A stretch of DNA of 60,104 nt from Ruminococcus flavefaciens (GCA_002371825.1 DFHF01000062.1:2147-62250); one strand, 5' to 3'; counted from the first letter of the stretch, positions 1-7,734 are shown. Notes: a model not told the origin generated them from the sequence alone. Program-made: numbers and translations.

Positions 1-1065
1 GCCCTTGTAGAGCTTGAGCTTTACATCACCTGTAACAGTCTTCTGTGTCTCTGTAACGAAAGCGCTCATAGCCTCACGGAGAGGTGTGTACCACTGGCCG
101 TTGTAAACGATGTCAGCAAACTTGATTCCGAGGTACTGCTTAACACGAGCTGTCTCCTTGTCGAGACAGATAGTCTCAAGAACCTCGTGAGCGTGGTAAA
201 GGATAGCACCGCCGGGAGTCTCATAAACGCCTCTTGACTTCATACCAACAAGACGGTTCTCAACCAGGTCAGCAAGACCGATACCATTTTCGCCGCCGAG
301 CTTGTTGAGTGTAGAAACGATCTCTACACCGTTCATAGCCTTGCCGTCGATAGCTGTAGGAACACCCTTCTCGAAGTGGATAGTAACATATGTGGGCTTG
401 TCAGGAGCATCGATAGGAGATACACCCATTTCGAGGAAGCCCTTCTTCTCGTACTGAGGCTCGTTTGCAGGATCCTCAAGATCGAGACCCTCGTGTGAAA
501 GGTGCCAGATGTTCTTATCCTTGGAGTAATTTGTCTCTCTGTTTATCTTCAGGGGGATGTTGTGTGCCTCAGCGTAATCGATCTCCTGGTCTCTTGACTT
601 GATGTCCCATTCTCTCCAAGGAGCGATTATCTGCATCTCAGGAGCAAAAGCCTTGATAGCAAGCTCAAAACGAACCTGGTCGTTGCCCTTACCTGTACAG
701 CCGTGGCAGATAGCGTCAGCGCCTTCCTTGATAGCGATCTCAGCGATCCTCTTTGCTATGATAGGACGAGCGAAGGATGTACCGAGCATATATCTGTTCT
801 CATAGATAGCGCCTGCCTGAACTGTAGGGAATACATAGTCCTGGATGAACTCTTCCTTAAGATCCTCGATATAGAGCTTTGAAGCACCTGTCTTGATAGC
901 CTTCTCCTCAAGTCCGTCAAGCTCTGTGCCCTGTCCAACGTCACCTGAAACAGCGATAACTTCGCAGTTATTGTAGTTTTCCTTGAGCCACGGAATGATG
1001 ATAGATGTATCGAGTCCGCCTGAATATGCAAGAACTACCTTTTTGATATCCTTCTTGTTTGCCAT
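1..1065 (-). CDS. argG: Argininosuccinate synthase, C-terminus cut by window edge
   Basis: Ligates citrulline and aspartate with ATP to make argininosuccinate, the penultimate cytosolic step of arginine synthesis. The visible 355 codons start MANKKDIKKVVLAYSGGLD. The N-type ATP pyrophosphatase loop AYSGGLDTS lies at residues 13-21, followed by the family stretches CHGCTGKGNDQVRFE and PWREWD. The family is about 400 residues, so roughly 45-50 are missing beyond position 1. The ATG at 1063-1065 follows a strong GGAGG on the minus strand (1073-1077). The gene has its own consensus promoter and an ARG-box palindrome just upstream, so arginine-dependent control by an ArgR/AhrC-type repressor is likely. 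No argH is visible; it may lie beyond the left edge. Confidence 0.97.
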   Translation of the reverse strand, partial: MANKKDIKKVVLAYSGGLDTSIIIPWLKENYNNCEVIAVSGDVGQGTELDGLEEKAIKTGASKLYIEDLKEEFIQDYVFPTVQAGAIYENRYMLGTSFARPIIAKRIAEIAIKEGADAICHGCTGKGNDQVRFELAIKAFAPEMQIIAPWREWDIKSRDQEIDYAEAHNIPLKINRETNYSKDKNIWHLSHEGLDLEDPANEPQYEKKGFLEMGVSPIDAPDKPTYVTIHFEKGVPTAIDGKAMNGVEIVSTLNKLGGENGIGLADLVENRLVGMKSRGVYETPGGAILYHAHEVLETICLDKETARVKQYLGIKFADIVYNGQWYTPLREAMSAFVTETQKTVTGDVKLKLYKG

Positions 1066-1159
1066 GGTTATTACCTCCTGATTATTTACAGCCCTGCACA
1101 TACGCAGACTTAAGCCTGCTGCAGTGCAGTTATACGGCATTGATTTACGTTATGTTTCT

Positions 1160-1187
1160 ATTATACACCCTAATAAGATAATGTCAA
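1160..1187 (-). promoter_or_regulatory. argG sigma-A promoter
   Basis: Read on the minus strand, TTGACA (1182-1187) and TATAAT (1160-1165) are separated by 16 bases. Both hexamers match consensus exactly and lie about 95 bases upstream of the argG ATG. Confidence 0.85.
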
Positions 1188-1194
1188 GGGGTAT

Positions 1195-1208
1195 TGAATA
1201 AATATTCA
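1195..1208 (-). promoter_or_regulatory. ARG box (ArgR/AhrC operator) at argG
   Basis: TGAATAAATATTCA is an imperfect palindrome that fits the ARG-box pattern TGAAT-WWWW-ATTCA at every fixed position. It sits 7 bases upstream of the argG -35 element. Further ATTCA half-sites occur at about 1223, 1243 and 1352. Function is inferred from the match and from its position in front of an arginine gene. Confidence 0.65.
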
Positions 1209-1504
1209 TTATTTTTAATAATATTCACGTTTTACAGCATATTATTCACTCGACAGCGATATGATAAGCCGTTTCTGATGCATACCCCATTGATTTTCCG
1301 GACATTTTTAATTATACCCCAGAACCTTCCAATGCATCAAAATGTGATAATATTCATTTTTTCTGGATAATATTTATTTGTTGCCCTTGGTAACCTTCAT
1401 ATTAAAATTGCTTTATCCTATTATACGCAAAGTGAAAAAAATTTGTTGATTGCAAAGCTGTTTTGTATGAAATTCCGATTTTTCGGCAAATTGCATTAAT
1501 TCAC

Positions 1505-1532
1505 TTGCTATTTTTTGTGTTTATGTTATAAT
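1505..1532 (+). promoter_or_regulatory. Promoter of the malate dehydrogenase gene
   Basis: TTGCTA (1505-1510) and TATAAT (1527-1532) are 16 bases apart, about 80 bases before the mdh start. The rest of the argG-mdh intergenic region (1066-1613) is AT-rich. Apart from the argG control elements I see no gene in it. Confidence 0.65.
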
Positions 1533-1613
1533 TGAAAGTGTAAAAGCAAAATTATATAAATATATAAACGACCACGCTTTTTACAGATAAATTCTGTTTT
1601 GGAGGCTCATATA

Positions 1614-2558
1614 ATGGGAGATAAGAATGGTACAAAAATAACCATACTCGGCGCTGGAAACGTTGGCGCTTCTGTTGCATATACATTCGCTGTTGCAGGT
1701 ACCTGCTCAGACGTTGTCCTCGTTGATATCAACAAGGCTAAGGCTAAGGGCGAAGCTATGGATATCCGTCAGGGTGTTTCCTTCGGCCACAACGTTGAGA
1801 TCACAGACGGTACTTATGAAGATGCTGCCGGTTCAGATATCGTTGTCGTTACTCTTGGCCTCGCAAGAAAACCCGGCCAGACAAGACTCGATCTCGCTCA
1901 GGCCAATGTAAATATTATCAAGGAAGTTATGCCTCAGGTCGCAAGATATGCTCCTGATGCTATCTATGTTGTTGTCAGCAACCCTGTTGACATCCTGACA
2001 TATACTATTTTAAAATGTACTGACCTCAAGCCCAGCCAGGTAATCGGTTCAGGTACTGCTCTTGATACTTCAAGACTTCGTTCCATCATTGCTGACCACG
2101 TTGGTCTCAGCCCTAACAGCATCCACGCCTATGTTTTCGGTGAGCACGGTGATTCTTCTTTCATCCCGTGGTCTATCATGAATATCGCCGGTGTGCCTGT
2201 TGATGAGTACTGTGCTGACCAGGATCACGCTGACCTCGATGAGGATGAGATCATCGATGAAGTCCGTAAGGCAGGCGCTGAAGTTATCAAGAGAAAGGGC
2301 GCTACATTCTATGCTATCGCAATGAGCGTTAACAAGATCTGCGACTCTATCCTCCGTGACTCAAATAACATCATAAGCGTATCAACTCTCATGGACGGAA
2401 GATACGGTATCAGCGACGTTTGCCTCAGCCTTCCTGCTGTTATCGGAAGCAACGGTATCGTAAAGGAAGTTTCTCCTAAGCTCACAGAAGCTGAGGTTGA
2501 GAAGCTCCAGGCAAGTGCAAAGGCTCTCAGAAACGTTATTGACCAGATCGAATTCTGA
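1614..2558 (+). CDS. mdh: Malate dehydrogenase of the L-lactate dehydrogenase fold (LDH-like MDH)
   Basis: NAD-dependent 2-hydroxyacid dehydrogenase of 314 residues. The Rossmann motif GAGNVGAS is at residues 13-20, the substrate arginine R154 is in GTALDTSRL, and the catalytic His178 is in FGEHGDS. The overall sequence is LDH-like, but the specificity position (Gln102 in lactate dehydrogenases) is Arg85 in GLARKPGQTR, the residue that turns this fold toward oxaloacetate/malate. A malic enzyme gene follows directly, which supports malate dehydrogenase in a malate shunt (oxaloacetate to malate to pyruvate, moving reducing power from NADH). I chose ATG 1614 over an upstream TTG at 1599 because GGAGG at 1601-1605 is correctly spaced for it. 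Lactate dehydrogenase remains possible until assayed. Confidence 0.85.
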   Translation: MGDKNGTKITILGAGNVGASVAYTFAVAGTCSDVVLVDINKAKAKGEAMDIRQGVSFGHNVEITDGTYEDAAGSDIVVVTLGLARKPGQTRLDLAQANVNIIKEVMPQVARYAPDAIYVVVSNPVDILTYTILKCTDLKPSQVIGSGTALDTSRLRSIIADHVGLSPNSIHAYVFGEHGDSSFIPWSIMNIAGVPVDEYCADQDHADLDEDEIIDEVRKAGAEVIKRKGATFYAIAMSVNKICDSILRDSNNIISVSTLMDGRYGISDVCLSLPAVIGSNGIVKEVSPKLTEAEVEKLQASAKALRNVIDQIEF

Positions 2559-2570
2559 CATAATTTATCA

Positions 2571-2600
2571 GCGGAGGATAGGAATATCCTCCGCAATTTT
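2571..2600 (+). terminator. Intrinsic terminator after mdh
   Basis: Perfect 10-bp stem (GCGGAGGATA / TATCCTCCGC) with a GGAA tetraloop, followed by AATTTT. It lies between mdh and the malic enzyme gene, so the second gene may be read only by partial read-through or from its own promoter. Confidence 0.8.
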
Positions 2601-2642
2601 AGTTAAATGGATTAATTTTAAACACAGAAAGGATGTTCCCAC

Positions 2643-3818
2643 ATGAACTACGCTGAAGAATCACTGAAAAAACACTATGAATGGAAGGGTAAGGTAGAGG
2701 TAATCTGCCGTGCTCCCCTTGAAACAAGAGACGATCTTTCTCTCGCATATACTCCCGGAGTAGCTCAGCCCTGTCTTGAAATACAGAAGGACGTTGACAA
2801 GAGCTATGAACTCACCCGCCGCTCAAACCTGGTTGCTGTAGTTACTGACGGTACTGCTGTTCTCGGTCTCGGAGATATCGGCCCTGAGGCTGGTATGCCT
2901 GTTATGGAGGGTAAATGTGCTCTCTTCAAGGCTTTCGGCGACGTTGACGCTGTTCCGCTCTGTATCCGCTCAAAGAAGGTAGAGGATATCGTAAATACAG
3001 TTAAGCTCCTTGCAGGCTCCTTCGGCGGAGTTAACCTGGAGGACATCTCCGCTCCCCGCTGCTTCGAGATCGAAAAGCAGCTCAAGGAGTGCTGTGATAT
3101 CCCGATATTCCACGATGACCAGCACGGTACTGCTGTTGTTACTCTTGCAGCTATGCTCAACGCTCTCAAGGTAGTTGGCAAGAAGCTTGACGAGATAAGA
3201 GTTGTTACCTCCGGTGCAGGTGCTGCCGGTATCGCTATCATCAAGCTCCTCATCTCCATGGGTCTTAAGGATGTTGTTCTCTGCGACAGAAACGGTGCTA
3301 TCTACAAGGGCCGTCCCGAGGGCATGAATCCTATGAAGGACGAAATGGCTGAGATAACAAACAAGCAGATGAGAAAGGGCAGCCTTGAAGAAGTTATCAA
3401 GGGCGCTGATGTTTTCATCGGTGTATCTGCTCCCGGCTGCGTAACTCCCGAAATGGTAAAGTCTATGGCTGACAAGCCCATCCTCTTCCCCATGGCTAAC
3501 CCCACTCCTGAGATCATGCCTGACCTGGCTAAGGAAGCAGGTGCTGCTGTTGTTGGTACAGGAAGAAGTGACTTCCCCAACCAGATAAACAACGTTCTCG
3601 CCTTCCCCGGAATCTTCCGTGGTGCTCTTGATGTTCGTGCAAGTGATATCAACGACGCTATGAAGATAGCTGCTGCCAAGGCTATTGCTTCATTCGTAAC
3701 TGACGATAAGCTCAGCGCTGATTATATCATCCCAAGTGCTCTGGACAAGTCCGTCGCTCAGGCTGTTGCAAAGGCTGTTGCTCAGGCTGCTAAGGAGACA
3801 GGCGTTGCCCGCATCTGA
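2643..3818 (+). CDS. NAD(P)-dependent malic enzyme, short bacterial type
   Basis: Oxidatively decarboxylates malate to pyruvate and CO2. The 391-residue length is that of the short bacterial malic enzymes without a phosphotransacetylase domain. Seen in the sequence: the catalytic Tyr in AYTPGVAQPC (Y36), the catalytic Lys in MPVMEGKCALF (K91), the metal-site region FEIEKQL and PIFHDDQHGT (residues 141-162), and the nucleotide-binding glycines GAGAAG at 191-196. The ATG is preceded by AAAGGATG. Together with the upstream malate dehydrogenase it would complete a malate shunt to pyruvate. I cannot tell the cofactor (NAD or NADP) from the sequence. Confidence 0.93.
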   Translation: MNYAEESLKKHYEWKGKVEVICRAPLETRDDLSLAYTPGVAQPCLEIQKDVDKSYELTRRSNLVAVVTDGTAVLGLGDIGPEAGMPVMEGKCALFKAFGDVDAVPLCIRSKKVEDIVNTVKLLAGSFGGVNLEDISAPRCFEIEKQLKECCDIPIFHDDQHGTAVVTLAAMLNALKVVGKKLDEIRVVTSGAGAAGIAIIKLLISMGLKDVVLCDRNGAIYKGRPEGMNPMKDEMAEITNKQMRKGSLEEVIKGADVFIGVSAPGCVTPEMVKSMADKPILFPMANPTPEIMPDLAKEAGAAVVGTGRSDFPNQINNVLAFPGIFRGALDVRASDINDAMKIAAAKAIASFVTDDKLSADYIIPSALDKSVAQAVAKAVAQAAKETGVARI

Positions 3819-3844
3819 GGTAATTGATTTATAAATATTTGTAT

Positions 3845-3870
3845 GGGAGGCCGAGAGCGGCCTCCCTTTT
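3845..3870 (+). terminator. Intrinsic terminator after malic enzyme, built from a REP-like palindrome
   Basis: GGGAGGCCG and CGGCCTCCC pair around AGAG and run into TTTTTGT. The two 9-base arms are identical to those of the palindromes inside the RAYT gene at 27.06 and 27.24 kb. A TGTAT edge precedes the arm, close to the TGTAG of other copies. Confidence 0.8.
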
Positions 3871-3995
3871 TGTATTGAAAAAACACTGTGTCTGTGCTAT
3901 AATGATTAAATAGATAGATCGGAATTTGGAGCGTGACGCTGCAATATTTCACTCTTTCGCTTACGGGAGCACTGATGTAAAACAGAATTTCCATT

Positions 3996-4020
3996 TGTAG
4001 GGGCGAACAATGTTCGCCCG
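3996..4020 (+). repeat. REP-like palindrome, TGTAGGGG edge on the left
   Basis: TGTAG followed by GGGCGAACA-A-TGTTCGCCC. It forms an inverted pair with the copy at 4046-4070. Confidence 0.7.
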
Positions 4021-4045
4021 TGTCGGGCTGCGATGTGTATGTTTG

Positions 4046-4070
4046 CGGGCGCACAATGTGCGCCCCTACA
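4046..4070 (-). repeat. REP-like palindrome, inverted copy
   Basis: GGGCGCACA-A-TGTGCGCCC followed by CTACA. On the minus strand this reads TGTAGGGGCGCACA, the same layout as the 3996-4020 copy. The two face each other with about 25 bases between them, as in BIME-type elements. Confidence 0.7.
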
Positions 4071-4099
4071 AAGAATGTTGATGTGATGTTCCGAATAAC

Positions 4100-4124
4100 G
4101 GACCGCCAAAGGCGGACCCTACAA
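4100..4124 (-). repeat. REP-like palindrome, third copy upstream of hydF
   Basis: GGACCGCC-AAA-GGCGGACC then CTACAAA. The stem has one A:A mismatch, and the minus strand again starts TGTAGGG. With the two preceding copies it fills most of the 389-base gap between malic enzyme and hydF (3819-4207), where I see no gene. Confidence 0.6.
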
Positions 4125-4207
4125 ATGTGGTTTCACAATTTTTTGTAGGCATCCACTTTACAAATATCATAAGATAACTATTGAACAGTAAAAAAGGAAT
4201 GATAAAT

Positions 4208-5404
4208 ATGAGCTTAAACGACACTCCCTCCTCAGAGAGGGTACACATAGGATTCTTCGGCATGAGAAATGCCGGCAAGTCAAGCGTGGTAAATGCTGTC
4301 ACCGGACAGGAGCTCTCTGTAGTCTCCGACGTGAAGGGCACTACCACTGACCCGGTAACTAAGGCAATGGAGCTCCTTCCCCTTGGTCCGGTAGTCATAA
4401 TCGACACTCCCGGCTTTGACGATGTGGGCGCTCTCGGAGAGCTCCGTGTAAAAAAGACCCGCCAGATACTCAACCGCACTGACATTGCTGTGCTGGTAGT
4501 TGACTCCTCAGTGGGACTATCTCCCGCAGACAATGAGCTGGTCTGTATTTTCAGGGATAAGGATATTCCATTTATTGTGGTGTACAATAAATCCGACATA
4601 GCTCCCATGTCCGGACTGAAAGAAAATGAGATCTCAGTCTGTGCTCAGAGCGGAGAGAATATCTATGAGCTGAAAGAAAAAATAGCCGCCCTCGCCAAGG
4701 ACTTCCAGGCCGAAAAGCGCATTGTGGGAGACCTTCTCTTCCCCGGAGATATGGTGGTGCTGGTAACTCCAATCGATGCAGCCGCTCCAAAGGGACGAAT
4801 GATACTGCCACAGGTACAGACTCTCCGTGACGTTCTTGACGCTGACGCTATGGCTGTTTTCACTAAGGAATTTCAGCTTGCAGATACACTCGGCGGTCTT
4901 TCTCAGAAGCCAAAAATGGTCATCACTGACAGTCAGGCCTTCGGAATGGTCAGCAAAATTGTCCCGGAGGATATCCCCCTGACTTCCTTCTCCATTCTCA
5001 TGGCCAGATACAAGGGATTCCTCGAAACTGCCGTTAAGGGTGCTGCTGCCATAAAGGATCTAAAAGACGGCGACACTGTTCTCATCTCTGAGGGCTGCAC
5101 TCACCACAGACAGTGCGGCGACATAGGCAGTGTAAAGCTGCCGGCTCTTCTGAAAAAAACTACCGGCAAAGAACTGAACATCCGCCTGACCTCAGGAAGA
5201 GAGTTCCCAGATGACCTTTCAGATGCCGCACTGGTTATTCACTGCGGCGGATGTATGCTCAATGAGCGTGAAATGACTTTCCGCAGAAAGTCAGCAGAGG
5301 ATCAGAATGTCCCCTTCACAAATTACGGAATTGCACTCGCACTTATGAACGGCATTCTGAAACGTTCCCTTGGTATCTTCCCTGACCTTGCCGCTCAGGT
5401 CTGA
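4208..5404 (+). CDS. hydF: [FeFe]-hydrogenase maturation GTPase HydF
   Basis: Scaffold GTPase on which HydE and HydG assemble the 2Fe subcluster of [FeFe]-hydrogenase before transfer to HydA. The 398-residue protein has an N-terminal TrmE-like G domain (P-loop GMRNAGKSS at 18-26, DTPG at 66-69, NKSD at 127-130). A dimerisation region follows, then a C-terminal [4Fe-4S] site with the family pattern C-x-H ... H-C-x-x-C: Cys297, His299, His345, Cys346 and Cys349. ATG 4208 is preferred over an upstream TTG at 4181 because AAGGA is properly spaced. No hydE, hydG or hydA lies in this window, so hydF is separated from its partners. An anaerobic, hydrogen-metabolising cell is implied. Confidence 0.96.
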   Translation: MSLNDTPSSERVHIGFFGMRNAGKSSVVNAVTGQELSVVSDVKGTTTDPVTKAMELLPLGPVVIIDTPGFDDVGALGELRVKKTRQILNRTDIAVLVVDSSVGLSPADNELVCIFRDKDIPFIVVYNKSDIAPMSGLKENEISVCAQSGENIYELKEKIAALAKDFQAEKRIVGDLLFPGDMVVLVTPIDAAAPKGRMILPQVQTLRDVLDADAMAVFTKEFQLADTLGGLSQKPKMVITDSQAFGMVSKIVPEDIPLTSFSILMARYKGFLETAVKGAAAIKDLKDGDTVLISEGCTHHRQCGDIGSVKLPALLKKTTGKELNIRLTSGREFPDDLSDAALVIHCGGCMLNEREMTFRRKSAEDQNVPFTNYGIALALMNGILKRSLGIFPDLAAQV

Positions 5405-5514
5405 AACAAAAAAATCTCCCGGAGCATATAATAGAGCATGGTTGTATAATCCCGCTGAGCCGGGCAATAATACTGACAGCAACACTTAATCTATATATCC
5501 GGGAGATAAATACT

Positions 5515-5862
5515 ATGACGGTTAAAAGAGGAGATATCTATTATGCCGACCTAAGTCCCGTTGTGGGTTCTGAACAGGGCGGAGTAAGACCTGTACTTAT
5601 TGTCCAGAACGACGTTGGCAACCGGCACAGTCCAACTGTTATTGCGGCGGCTATTACCAGTCAGCGTGACAAAACTCACCTGCCAACTCATATAGAGGTG
5701 CAGGCGGATAAGTGCGGTCTGGCAAAGGACAGCATCGTCCTTCTCGAACAGATAAGAACTATCGACAAAAAACGGCTCAAAGACAAAATGGGCGAGCTGG
5801 ATCTCCGTTCCATGAACAAGGTCAACACTGCTCTGTCCATCAGCTTCGGGCTGGAGATATGA
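5515..5862 (+). CDS. mazF: MazF/PemK-family endoribonuclease toxin (EndoA-like), no adjacent antitoxin
   Basis: Ribosome-independent mRNA interferase of the MazF/NdoA family, 115 residues. It shows the typical start VKRGDIYYADLSPVVGSEQ, then GGVRPVLIVQND and the TSQRDKTHLPTH segment carrying the conserved Thr/Ser of the active site. GGGAG lies 8 bases before the ATG. The gap to hydF is only 110 bases and holds no readable MazE-type antitoxin ORF. In Bacillus subtilis ndoAI sits directly upstream of ndoA. Here the antitoxin must be elsewhere or lost. A chromosomal housekeeping role, as for EndoA, is the likeliest explanation. Confidence 0.93.
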   Translation: MTVKRGDIYYADLSPVVGSEQGGVRPVLIVQNDVGNRHSPTVIAAAITSQRDKTHLPTHIEVQADKCGLAKDSIVLLEQIRTIDKKRLKDKMGELDLRSMNKVNTALSISFGLEI

Positions 5863-5890
5863 ATTATCATTTATAAGAAAGCAGAAAGTA

Positions 5891-5917
5891 GTAAGGGCCG
5901 CCTTTGGCGGCCCTTAC
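5891..5917. repeat. REP-like palindrome with perfect 12-bp stem
   Basis: GTAAGGGCCGCC and GGCGGCCCTTAC around TTT. It lies just after mazF and could act as a stabilising 3' hairpin, but has no U-run on either side. Confidence 0.65.
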
Positions 5918-5949
5918 CTTGCGTGATAAATTTCATGATTCCATTGCAG

Positions 5950-5971
5950 GGGCGGATACCCACATCCGCCC
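5950..5971. repeat. REP-like palindrome
   Basis: GGGCGGAT and ATCCGCCC around ACCCAC, preceded by GCAG where other copies have GTAG. It is the second palindrome in the 684-base mazF-flavodiiron gap. Confidence 0.6.
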
Positions 5972-6080
5972 GTTAACACTCTTTTGACATCCTTTGACGC
6001 AATGTACATTGTCCCTTTTATATTTAATAATTAATAATTTAGTGTTGTAATATCAATATATACTAAAATGAGGTCATACT

Positions 6081-6216
6081 ATGACTAAGATCAAAGAATT
6101 TTTAAACTCCGCCGGAATATTCTTCCTTGTCACAGCTCAGAGACAGATACAACGAAAATACCGGAAACAAATTGCTGCTCTTCCACCTGGAAGATGCAAA
6201 GGCTGATATCTCTTAA
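6081..6216 (+). pseudogene. Remnant of a pyridoxamine 5'-phosphate oxidase-family flavoprotein
   Basis: A good ribosome site (GAGGT) and ATG start an N-terminus reading MTKIKEFLNSAGIFFLVTA, typical of small pyridoxamine-oxidase-like flavoproteins. The reading then jumps: the following bases read in another frame as RYNENTGNKLLLFHLEDAK, which resembles the C-terminal end of the same family, before a stop at 6214-6216. Most of the FMN-binding middle (about 70-80 residues) is missing and the frame is broken. I interpret it as a gene collapsed by internal deletion. Family assignment is from memory of the N- and C-terminal signatures. Confidence 0.6.
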
Positions 6217-6243
6217 ATATTAATAAGGTCATAATTCTATCAT

Positions 6244-6272
6244 GGGATGCCAAATGGTGTCCCTGATTTTTT
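6244..6272 (+). terminator. Terminator-like hairpin after the pseudogene
   Basis: GGGATGCC pairs with GGTGTCCC (8 bp including two G:T pairs) around AAAT, followed by TGATTTTTT. It may be the old terminator of the decayed flavoprotein gene. Confidence 0.55.
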
Positions 6273-6472
6273 CTGATCCTACGCTCGTAAATGTCAACAA
6301 CTGCACAGATCACAGCCTCCCCCCTTGTACAAATTGACTACTCCCCCGCCCCCCTGAGCCTATTTTTCGTCAGTCAGGGGAGAGGCATTTGTTTCAGCAC
6401 TTTACTTATTTACGCTTTTTATTTTACGTCATAACGCACAGGAAAAATATTATAATTTGTTGCAAATGCCAC

Positions 6473-6501
6473 TTTTCAGCAAAGGAAATATATGGTATAA
6501 T
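6473..6501 (+). promoter_or_regulatory. Promoter of the flavodiiron/FTR/thioredoxin operon
   Basis: TTTTCA (6473-6478) and TATAAT (6496-6501) are 17 bases apart. The -35 is weak (4 of 6). The ATG follows 45 bases downstream. An unrelated C-rich stretch with a loose inverted repeat (CCCCTGA at 6351-6357, TCAGGGG at 6374-6380) lies upstream. Confidence 0.5.
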
Positions 6502-6546
6502 TATCCTGTAATCAATTGCAAATACTATGAAATGAGGTATATACCA

Positions 6547-7707
6547 ATGAACAAAATTACAAACGACATTTACTATATCGGCGTCAACGATCACCAGATC
6601 GACCTCTTTGAAGGACAGTATGATGTTCCTAACGGAATGGCTTACAACTCCTATGTGATCCTGGATGAGAAGATCGCTGTGTTCGATACAGTTGACCAGA
6701 ACTTCACAGAACAGTGGCTCGGAAACCTTAAGGAAGTCCTCGGTGACCGCAAGCCGGATTACCTCATCGTTCAGCATATGGAGCCTGACCACTCCGCAAA
6801 CATCCTCAGCTTTATAAAGGCTTACCCCGATACAAAGATCGTCGGCAATGCCAAGACATTCACAATGATGTCCAATTTCTTTGAGGGGCTTGACCTCGGC
6901 AGCAATAAGCTGGAAGTCAAGGAGGGAGACAAGCTCTCTCTCGGAAGCCATGAGCTGAATTTCGTTTTCGCTCCCATGGTACACTGGCCCGAGGTAATGT
7001 TCACCTACGATTCAACTGACAAGGTTCTCTTCTCCGCTGACGCTTTCGGAAAGTTCGGCGCACTTGATGTTGATGAAGACTGGGCTTGTGAGGCTCGCCG
7101 CTACTACTTCGGCATAGTTGGCAAGTACGGCGTTCAGGTACAGGCTGTCCTCAAGAAGGCTGCTGCACTTGATATCCAGACAATTTGTCCTCTCCACGGA
7201 CCTATCCTCAAGGAGGATCTGGGATACTATCTCGGCCTCTACAATACATGGTCATCCTACGGAGTTGAGAGCGAGGGATTATTCATCGCCTATACTTCCG
7301 TTTACGGCAACACAAAGAAGGCTGCTGAAATGCTCAGAGACAAGCTCCTTGAAAAGGGCTGCCCCAAGGTTGCTATCGCTGACCTTGCCCGTGAGGATAT
7401 GGCTGAATCTGTTGAGGACGCTTTCCGCTACGGTAAGCTTGTAATTGCTACAACTACCTACAATGCTGATATTTTCCCATTCATGAAGCACTTCATACTC
7501 GACCTCACTGAGAGAAACTACCAGAACCGTACCATTGGTATCATTGAGAACGGAAGCTGGGCTCCTACAGCAGCCAAGGTCATCAAGGGTATGTTCGAGA
7601 AGTCAAAGAACATCACATGGACAGACACAACTGTTACTATAAAGTCAGCAGTAAAGTCTGAGAACATCGCTCAGATCGAAGCTCTCGCTGATGAACTTAT
7701 GAAATAA
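6547..7707 (+). CDS. Flavodiiron protein (A-type flavoprotein, O2/NO reductase)
   Basis: Cytosolic enzyme that reduces O2 to water or NO to N2O, a main oxygen defence of strict anaerobes. The 386 residues show the metallo-beta-lactamase-like diiron domain with HMEPDH at 77-82, MVHWPEVMF, SADAFGKFG and PLHGPI supplying the remaining ligands. A C-terminal flavodoxin domain opens with YTSVYGNTKKAAE near residue 260. There is no rubredoxin or NAD-binding extension, so an external donor is needed. ATG 6547 follows GAGGT by 9 bases; longer readings from 6457 lack a ribosome site. It is followed at 27 bases by the mini-FTR gene and then thioredoxin, suggesting one oxidative-stress redox unit. Confidence 0.94.
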   Translation: MNKITNDIYYIGVNDHQIDLFEGQYDVPNGMAYNSYVILDEKIAVFDTVDQNFTEQWLGNLKEVLGDRKPDYLIVQHMEPDHSANILSFIKAYPDTKIVGNAKTFTMMSNFFEGLDLGSNKLEVKEGDKLSLGSHELNFVFAPMVHWPEVMFTYDSTDKVLFSADAFGKFGALDVDEDWACEARRYYFGIVGKYGVQVQAVLKKAAALDIQTICPLHGPILKEDLGYYLGLYNTWSSYGVESEGLFIAYTSVYGNTKKAAEMLRDKLLEKGCPKVAIADLAREDMAESVEDAFRYGKLVIATTTYNADIFPFMKHFILDLTERNYQNRTIGIIENGSWAPTAAKVIKGMFEKSKNITWTDTTVTIKSAVKSENIAQIEALADELMK

Positions 7708-7734
7708 AATTTCCCCCCCGAAAGGAGGAACAAT

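Noticed and set aside
1066..1613. Possible T-box or riboswitch upstream of argG
   Set aside because: I found no T-box sequence (TGGNACCGCG-like) or specifier stem; the elements present are a promoter and an ARG box.
5405..5514. A hidden MazE antitoxin in front of mazF
   Set aside because: The 110-base gap cannot hold one and the frames contain stops; I see only promoter-like sequence and the mazF ribosome site.
6424..6984. Long minus-strand open frame opposite the flavodiiron gene (186 codons)
   Set aside because: It is a shadow of a clearly coding plus-strand gene, has no family features and no proper ribosome site.
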